Source of the DNA: CAYFJO01 sp964343305
GTDB taxonomy: Bacteria > Planctomycetota > Planctomycetia > Pirellulales > Pirellulaceae
Length of the DNA: 19,102 nucleotides
Assembly (NCBI GenBank): GCA_964343305.1
Contig: CAYFJO010000197.1
Span: 1-19,102, forward strand
Reading direction: 5' to 3'
The notes under the pieces are model-generated. The model had not been told where the DNA came from. It saw nothing but the letters and a program-made list of their open reading frames with translations, and searched no databases. Positions 14,320 to 19,102 of the stretch are shown here, one piece after another. Position 1 is the stretch's first letter. Each line of letters starts with the position of its first letter. The position numbers and the translations under genes were made by a program.

Positions 14320-15105
14320 CTACATCAGGAATTCATCGATGGCGTTATTGACGGCGACTGCATTCTCCAACGGCGACATGTGACCAGCGTCGGGAATCTC
14401 GACGTAACTGGCATCGCGGATGTTGGCCGCGATGTCGCGCATTTCTTCGGCAGTTGAAATGGCATCGTGCTCGCCGCAAATGACCAGTGTTGGCACATCG
14501 ATTTCGCCAAGACGGTTCGAAAAGTCTTCTCGCCGAGCCATGCCGCGTAGAGCTGCCGCGATGCCTTCAGGATCGGTAGCAAGCATGACATTGCGCACCG
14601 TTTCAACGATCTCGGATTGCTGGTCCCGAGTCGCTTGGCAAAAGAGCTTTTCAATCATCCCATCGGCCAATGACTGCGGTCCGTCGCTCAGGACTTGTTC
14701 GGCCGTTTCCAATCGAATTTGGGCCACGTCCTCGCTGTCTGCAACCGCGCGCGTGTCGCACAGGATTAGCCGCGCAAGATGGTCGCCATGCCGTTGCCAG
14801 AACTGCCACGCGACGTATCCACCCATCGAGAGTCCGCAAAAGGCGACTCGCTGTTCGATCTTGAGTTCTTCCAGCAACACCGCGAGATCGTCGGCAAGAT
14901 GCTCCATCGTGGCAATGCCGGGAGTGACGCCAGAATCGCCGAAACCACGCAAGTCCATCGCGATGACTTGATGCGAGTCGGCAAGCGTGTCGATTTGCAT
15001 TTGCCACATCGTGTGGTCCAACGGAAAACCGTGCACCAACAACAGCGGCGTCCCATGACCATGGACGACAACATTCAAATCAACATCGGCAACGTGAACT
15101 CGCAT
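14320..15105 (-). CDS. Alpha/beta-hydrolase
   Basis: This cytoplasmic alpha/beta-hydrolase-fold enzyme of 261 residues has the full catalytic set: nucleophile Ser93 in GLSMGGYV, Asp214 in GEHD, and His242 in GHMSPLE. The oxyanion region is LLVHGFPLDHTMW, followed by MDLRGFGDSG. The layout resembles 3-oxoadipate enol-lactonase (PcaD-like) and related esterases, but no aromatic degradation genes are near, so the substrate is open. ATG 15105 starts 3 nt after the stop of the DUF2752 gene, so it is the last gene of the three-gene operon beginning at 17393 and is probably translationally coupled. It ends 5 nt from the convergent DUF2617 gene. Confidence 0.9.
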   Translation of the reverse strand: MRVHVADVDLNVVVHGHGTPLLLVHGFPLDHTMWQMQIDTLADSHQVIAMDLRGFGDSGVTPGIATMEHLADDLAVLLEELKIEQRVAFCGLSMGGYVAWQFWQRHGDHLARLILCDTRAVADSEDVAQIRLETAEQVLSDGPQSLADGMIEKLFCQATRDQQSEIVETVRNVMLATDPEGIAAALRGMARREDFSNRLGEIDVPTLVICGEHDAISTAEEMRDIAANIRDASYVEIPDAGHMSPLENAVAVNNAIDEFLM

Positions 15106-15108
15106 TGT

Positions 15109-15504
15109 TTATTTCCGTCTAGCAAGTCGTACGATTCGGTAAGGGATTTGACCGGCGACAAACAGAAACAAGAAAACGCCCAACGCGTTGAAGTGCCAAG
15201 CCCGGGCAACGTCGAGATGCGCCATACAGACAAAACAGCGAGTCAAACCACAGCCAAGACACTCCACGCCGAGGACCTCGCGACTAAAACAACTGCCCGG
15301 CAGTGCAACGTCTTCGAAAAACGGCAAGTAGACTTTTTCTTCGCCCGGCACGCGTAAGGAAAATGCCAGCAGAATCACGCCCGCGCATGACATCAAATAT
15401 CGCCAATGAACAGCCGCATTGAATTCCTTGTTGTGCGGTTCGACAACTGCAAGACAGGGCACTCCCTCATTCGAATTGATCGTGTCGCTGGAGACGTCAC
15501 TCAT
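15109..15504 (-). CDS. DUF2752 family membrane protein
   Basis: The protein has 131 residues with two hydrophobic helices (about 36-50, WRYLMSCAGVILLAF; and about 107-120, ALGVFLFLFVAG). Between them lies CLGCGLTR (Cys82, Cys85, Arg89), close to the CPGCGLTR signature of DUF2752, followed by the family's short A...N pattern (VARAWHFNALG). The function of DUF2752 is unknown; the conserved cysteines face a membrane-proximal loop. ATG 15504 overlaps the TGA of the TPR gene by 4 bp (ATGA), which indicates translational coupling, and its own stop lies 3 nt before the alpha/beta hydrolase start. The N-terminal tail of about 30 residues is polar. Confidence 0.85.
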   Translation of the reverse strand: MSDVSSDTINSNEGVPCLAVVEPHNKEFNAAVHWRYLMSCAGVILLAFSLRVPGEEKVYLPFFEDVALPGSCFSREVLGVECLGCGLTRCFVCMAHLDVARAWHFNALGVFLFLFVAGQIPYRIVRLARRK

Positions 15505-17393
15505 TGTGGCGGCGATTCTTTCGCGGGCTCCTTCTCCGGTTGTTTGTTGTCGGGCTTCAACTCCATTTCCGCCGCCTCTTTTTCGAAGAACTCCAACTGC
15601 CGCTGGATTTGCAACGAGTGAGGTTCGAGCGCCACGGCACGCTTTTGTGTTTTAATGGCGTTCTCGTGGTCCTTCAGTGCAAAGTAGCAACGACCCAGCG
15701 TATCCAGATATCCGCCCGTGTCTGGCCGAAGCTCCAGGGACTTTTCGCTGCATCGCAGCGCTTCCTGGTAATCGCCAACCGTGTTGCCCACCAGCCAGGC
15801 AAGCTGGTTGTTGGCCGAGGCAAGTTGGCGGTTGGCCCAGGCACGGACCGGTTCGCTGGGCGCCCGCCCCGCCTCGCGCTCGTATTGAGAAATCTCGTCG
15901 CGAAAATGTCCGATCGCCGTGTCGATGCGCTTTTGAGTTTCCGTTTTCCACTCTTCCGTCGGATCGGGAACGCGGAACATGGCAATCAAGACGTCGGCGT
16001 CCGTGGGATCGGCCTTGACGCCCTTGGCGAGTTGTTCCAGCAATTTCGCTCGATCGTCCTTCGCCGCCGCATGCCGCGCGTAAAAGTAATGCATCCGCGA
16101 TTGCATCGAGCCAAGTTCCCGGCCCAGGCGATTTCGCAAGGTTTCCAGAGCCACGTTGTCCTTCTCGACCGCGTCGACGGCGCTTTGCAACACTTCCGCC
16201 GCGGGCAACTCCTTTTCCAAATCATGCAGCATTTCGGAAAGCAGCAGCCGACCTCTGAGGTTGTGCAAAGATCCTTCCGGCGCGAGCTTGAGCACGTGGC
16301 GATATTCACGCTCGGCCCATTGCATGAGACCGCGGTCCTGAAGCTCGAACGCGGCGACGACGTGGGCGTCTGGTTCATCGGGCGTCAGTTTCAGCGCCTG
16401 CTCGGCGATTTCTTCGGCCTTGCCCTGGTTACCTTGTTGCACTTCGACTTCGGCCAGCCGATACAACAGTAACGGGTTTTCGGCAAACGCCGCCGAGAAG
16501 CGCTGCTCGACTTGATTCACAACACTCCACGCTTTGCGCTGCATCAACCAATCGACCATCTCGAGCAATTGTTTGGGCGACCCGTCCAACAAATCAATCG
16601 ACCGTTGCATGACAGCGACAGCTTCTTCGTGCCGGCTGATGTTCCGCAGCATTTCCGCCTGCCAGCGAAGTAAGTCACGGACGATCTCCCGACTCGATCG
16701 CTCGGGAAACTGGGTGAACGTTTCTTGTTCACCTTGGGTCAGAGCGTCCCAGTCGTCGATGGTTGATTGTGGATCTTTGAGCGTCCGGGCAAATACACCC
16801 ATCCATTGGGCACCCGGCCGAGCGCTGGTACCCACCGTAGCGCTGATCTGTTTCGACAACTCTGTTCGAAGTTCCGCATCGTCCGGAACAGCGTAATTCA
16901 GAACCAGCAAAGCGGCTTGTTTCGACAACCTTCGTGAGGACTCGAATCGGACCAATCGGCAAAGCGCTGGGATACCGTCGCCGCCAGACAGTCGTGACAA
17001 TCGATCCATGCGATTCTTGCGTTCGGCCTCGGGCTGTGCTCCGTAGCCTCGCAAAATACGTTTTACTTCCGGCGGGTCTGCTTCGATCGACCAATTGACC
17101 TGCATGCTGCGAACAAGCTTCTGAGCCCGCATGCGGACTTCCAGATCGTCGTTGTTCTGAGCTTGGTAGAGCGCGTCGAAGGCTTGTAGGCCGAGACGTT
17201 CGAGACTCGCCTGTGCCTTTTCGCGAGTCGCGAATTCATCATGGCCCAATTGCTTGATCAACTCATAGATCTGTTGATCAACTTGTTTCTGATTCTCGGG
17301 TTCGACCGGATTAGCAATGGCAGTCGATGCCACGCTATGGCAAAGGGGAATTGAGAGGGCAATTAGCCAAATGCGAGGTGCGAATCGGAACAT
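15501..17393 (-). CDS. Exported HEAT/TPR-repeat protein
   Basis: The protein has 630 residues. Residues 1-28 form a signal peptide (WLIALSIPLCHSVASTAIAN). Residues about 40-100 match the HEAT-like module seen in many Planctomycete exported proteins (LIKQLGHDEFATREKAQASL, then EVRMRAQKLV). TPR units lie at about 240-270, 307-372 and 540-610; the last gives EALRCSEKSLELRPD and ENAIKTQKRAVALEP. The C-terminus is charged (KPDNKQPEKEPAKESPPQ). Such proteins act as scaffolds, presumably in the periplasm; no enzymatic motif is present. ATG 17393 has GAGG 7 nt upstream (17400-17403). It is the first gene of the operon with DUF2752 and the hydrolase. The response regulator gene upstream reads the same way, 75 nt away, and may be co-transcribed. 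Confidence 0.88.
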   Translation of the reverse strand: MFRFAPRIWLIALSIPLCHSVASTAIANPVEPENQKQVDQQIYELIKQLGHDEFATREKAQASLERLGLQAFDALYQAQNNDDLEVRMRAQKLVRSMQVNWSIEADPPEVKRILRGYGAQPEAERKNRMDRLSRLSGGDGIPALCRLVRFESSRRLSKQAALLVLNYAVPDDAELRTELSKQISATVGTSARPGAQWMGVFARTLKDPQSTIDDWDALTQGEQETFTQFPERSSREIVRDLLRWQAEMLRNISRHEEAVAVMQRSIDLLDGSPKQLLEMVDWLMQRKAWSVVNQVEQRFSAAFAENPLLLYRLAEVEVQQGNQGKAEEIAEQALKLTPDEPDAHVVAAFELQDRGLMQWAEREYRHVLKLAPEGSLHNLRGRLLLSEMLHDLEKELPAAEVLQSAVDAVEKDNVALETLRNRLGRELGSMQSRMHYFYARHAAAKDDRAKLLEQLAKGVKADPTDADVLIAMFRVPDPTEEWKTETQKRIDTAIGHFRDEISQYEREAGRAPSEPVRAWANRQLASANNQLAWLVGNTVGDYQEALRCSEKSLELRPDTGGYLDTLGRCYFALKDHENAIKTQKRAVALEPHSLQIQRQLEFFEKEAAEMELKPDNKQPEKEPAKESPPQ

Positions 17394-17468
17394 GGTATAC
17401 CTCGTCAGAACAGTGAAGATAACCTCTTAAGGATACCGCAGATCCGCAAACACGTAAAAGCCAATGTG

Positions 17469-17993
17469 TTATTCATTTGAACCACTTTCGGGCGATTCCT
17501 CGCTATCGTCCTCGTCTTCTTTATTGACTTCTTCCTCGTCAGGTCGTGGATCCTGAACGTCGCGTTCTTCCATGCTCTCTATATAACGCCGCAAGCGCTC
17601 ATTTTCGTCGCTGATGTCCTTGAGCTGTAGCATGTTTTCCACACGTTTGAGCAATTCGACTTTGTTGACCGGCTTGGAGAGAAAATCGTTGGTGCCGGCT
17701 TCGACCGCCCGTTCGATGTCGCCCAACTCGTTGAGCGCGGTGACCATCAAAATCATGATGTGTTGCGTGTCCGGGTTGCTCTTAATCTGCTTGCACACTT
17801 CGAACCCGCTCAGTTTGGGCATCATCACGTCCAGCAAGATCAAATCGGGCTGATACGACGCCACTTTATCGAGCGTTTCCTGGCCGTCGGTCGCGATCTG
17901 GATCTCGCAATCAACTTCGGCCAAATAAGCCTCTAGCAATTCGCAGTTGGCCGGATTATCGTCGGCTATAAGGATCTTGTTTTTGTCGCCCAT
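17469..17993 (-). CDS. Single-domain response regulator with acidic tail
   Basis: The protein has 174 residues. Residues 4-125 form a receiver domain with all key positions: acidic pair Asp11-Asp12 (ILIADDN), phospho-acceptor Asp55 (LILLDVMMP), Thr85 (MVTAL) and Lys107 (SKPVNK). After a short coiled-coil-like helix (DENERLRRYIESMEERD) the last 30 residues are highly acidic (DEEEVNKEDEDDSEESPES). No DNA-binding or enzymatic output domain is present, so it probably works by protein contacts, as CheY- or DivK-type regulators do. ATG 17993 begins the canonical MGDKNKILIADDN; the longer frame to 18062 lacks support. No histidine kinase is nearby. A TATAAT at 18052-18057 (minus strand) is a likely promoter element. 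Confidence 0.9.
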   Translation of the reverse strand: MGDKNKILIADDNPANCELLEAYLAEVDCEIQIATDGQETLDKVASYQPDLILLDVMMPKLSGFEVCKQIKSNPDTQHIMILMVTALNELGDIERAVEAGTNDFLSKPVNKVELLKRVENMLQLKDISDENERLRRYIESMEERDVQDPRPDEEEVNKEDEDDSEESPESGSNE

Positions 17994-18051
17994 GTTGAAG
18001 TTCCGCTGGGAGTTTATCCTGACACCAATCCCGTAAAGGTGCAGCTTCACG

Positions 18052-18057
18052 ATTATA
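18052..18057 (-). promoter_or_regulatory. Candidate -10 (TATAAT) of the response regulator gene
   Basis: On the minus strand a perfect TATAAT lies about 60 nt before ATG 17993. No good -35 is seen at 16-18 nt. It sits back to back with the candidate promoter of the divergent STAND gene. Confidence 0.4.
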
Positions 18058-18093
18058 GGCAAGTGTGCGGTCGCGGGCGACCCGTCGAGAAGT

Positions 18094-18122
18094 TTGCCGG
18101 GCAGGCGTGGGCAAAGTATAAA
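18094..18122 (+). promoter_or_regulatory. Candidate sigma70 promoter of the STAND gene
   Basis: TTGCCG (18094-18099) and TATAAA (18117-18122) are separated by exactly 17 nt. A start near 18129 would leave a leader of about 38 nt before ATG 18167. The divergent gap is only 173 nt, so this promoter and that of the response regulator could influence each other. Confidence 0.45.
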
Positions 18123-18166
18123 CAGAGCCGACGACAGAAGTTCTCGTCACGAGGCACATCCAAGTT

Positions 18167-19075
18167 ATGGCCAAGAAAAAAGTAACACGCAAACGTGCGG
18201 GCGAAAAAAAGGATGCGCCGGCAAAACGTTCCCCTGCTAAGAAGGCCGCCACGAAAAAGAAGGCCGCTCGTCCCCGCAAGAAAACAACCACGCGGTCAAC
18301 GCCCCACGAATTCGATCGCAGTATCGGGATTGCCCGCGACGCAATTGGCAACGCTATCATTTCGGGCGACGGCAACGTCGTGGTCATTCAAACGAGTACT
18401 CCGGAAATACCGGAGCAACCGCCGCCCAGTGAAACCGGCGTCGGCCCCAATCCATACAAAGGTCTGTTGGCGTTTCACGAAGAAGACGCCGATCGGTTTT
18501 ATGGCCGTGAGGAACTGGTCAAATTGTTGTGGATCCGATTACGCGACCTGATGGATGGGCGTAACAGCTCGAAAGGCAGCCCGCGATTGTTGCCGATCCT
18601 GGGACCTTCGGGTTCGGGCAAGTCGTCGGTGGCACGTGCGGGATTGATTCCGGAGCTTGCCCGTCGTCCGCTGCCGGGTCGAGACAAATCGCGAGTCGCG
18701 GTGTTGACACCGGGCACCAATCCGTTGGAAGCCTTGGCGACGGTGCTGGCACGCGTTGCCACAAACGACGCCGTGCCCGTGAAGAAGGCGCGCGAGTTTT
18801 ACGTCGAAATGCACGAGGCCAACAAGGCGGGCGACTACGACGGCTTGCGTCGCATCGCCGACACGCTGCCCGACATTCAATCGCGGTCCCTCATCATTTT
18901 GGTCGATCAATTTGAGGAAGTTTTCTCGCTGTGCGAAAGCAAAGAAGAACAGACCGCGTTTATCGAAAACCTGCTTCATGCCTCCGCCGCTCGCAGCGGA
19001 AACGTGTCCACGATTCTCACGCTGCGCACAGATTTTCTCGACGAAACGCAGCAGAACTCCAATTTCAGTAGTTGA
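18167..19075 (+). CDS. nSTAND1-like NTPase with histone H1-like tail, apparently truncated
   Basis: The frame gives 302 residues. Residues 1-43 are Lys/Ala/Pro/Arg-rich (RSPAKKAATKKKAARPRKK), like a histone H1 tail, and may bind DNA or be a flexible linker. Residues 52-74 (SIGIARDAIGNAIISGDGN, then VVVIQ) resemble the short GDGN motif seen beside STAND NTPases. NPYKGLLAFHEEDADRFYGR (95-114) is the classic entry of the nSTAND1 domain. Walker A is GPSGSGKS (146-153), Walker B is LIILVDQFEEVF (242-253), and TLRTDFL follows at 285. Full-length relatives continue with more NTPase helices and often WD40 or TPR sensors, exceeding 1000 residues. Here the frame ends with NSNFSS and TGA at 19073-19075, so it is probably broken by an insertion or frameshift. 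STAND proteins often act as signal-responsive switches, including phage defence. ATG 18167 has GAGG about 12 nt upstream. Confidence 0.75.
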   Translation: MAKKKVTRKRAGEKKDAPAKRSPAKKAATKKKAARPRKKTTTRSTPHEFDRSIGIARDAIGNAIISGDGNVVVIQTSTPEIPEQPPPSETGVGPNPYKGLLAFHEEDADRFYGREELVKLLWIRLRDLMDGRNSSKGSPRLLPILGPSGSGKSSVARAGLIPELARRPLPGRDKSRVAVLTPGTNPLEALATVLARVATNDAVPVKKAREFYVEMHEANKAGDYDGLRRIADTLPDIQSRSLIILVDQFEEVFSLCESKEEQTAFIENLLHASAARSGNVSTILTLRTDFLDETQQNSNFSS

Positions 19076-19102
19076 AAGTAGGCGCTCCGATTGCTATTTG
19101 CG

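Noticed and set aside
15504..16472. 322-codon open frame on the plus strand
   Set aside because: It is antisense to the TPR/HEAT gene, which has clear repeats and a signal peptide. The antisense product is a low-complexity FRR/RRL mix.
1..19102. CRISPR array, tRNA, rRNA, prophage or complete insertion sequence
   Set aside because: I saw no regularly spaced direct repeats, no tRNA-like cloverleaf, no transposase or integrase motif. The palindromes are isolated and differ from one another.

Overview
The window looks like a piece of a Planctomycetota chromosome, most likely from the Pirellulales. The evidence is indirect but consistent. It carries a Planctomycete-type cytochrome c/HEAT protein, a DUF2617 protein, exported TPR/HEAT proteins, an exported lactonase, many single genes with signal peptides, and intergenic palindromes of the kind whose translation gives TDWQSV/TDCQSV peptides. 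I could run no database search, so family names rest on motif recognition.

Layout. At 1-2137 three genes read leftwards: the start of a lipoprotein cut by the window edge, a TerB-like protein, and an exported protein joining a cysteine-less thioredoxin-like domain to a CAP/SCP-like domain. At 2549-5236 two genes read rightwards: a 699-residue exported protein of unknown function with internal repeats and a clear terminator, then a 158-residue protein of unknown function. At 5306-6625 lies a leftward nucleotide-sugar dehydrogenase (UDP-GlcNAc/ManNAc type), an orphan here. At 6804-9980 are two rightward exported proteins: HEAT plus cytochrome c, and a degenerate M14-like domain fused to a GH88/GH105-like domain. 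At 10005-11177 is a leftward M20 peptidase. At 11603-14314 are an exported beta-propeller lactonase, a CPBP membrane protease and a DUF2617 protein, all rightward.

At 14320-17393 a leftward operon holds a TPR/HEAT protein, a DUF2752 membrane protein (4-bp stop/start overlap) and an alpha/beta hydrolase (3-bp gap). Upstream of it, at 17469-17993, is a single-domain response regulator with an acidic tail. Divergent from the regulator, an nSTAND1-like NTPase with a histone H1-like basic tail starts at 18167. Its reading frame stops abruptly at 19075, just after the NTPase core begins, so it is probably truncated or interrupted.

The genes do not form one pathway. Most are single transcription units for envelope or exported functions. 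The intergenic gaps hold four different long palindromes (391-502, 2366-2419, 5236-5298, 8104-8162), one of them a MITE-like 112-nt nested hairpin. The parts most worth follow-up are the STAND gene at the right edge, the two unusual exported fusions (1250-2137 and 8178-9980), and the palindrome families. I found no CRISPR array, tRNA, rRNA or complete insertion sequence.
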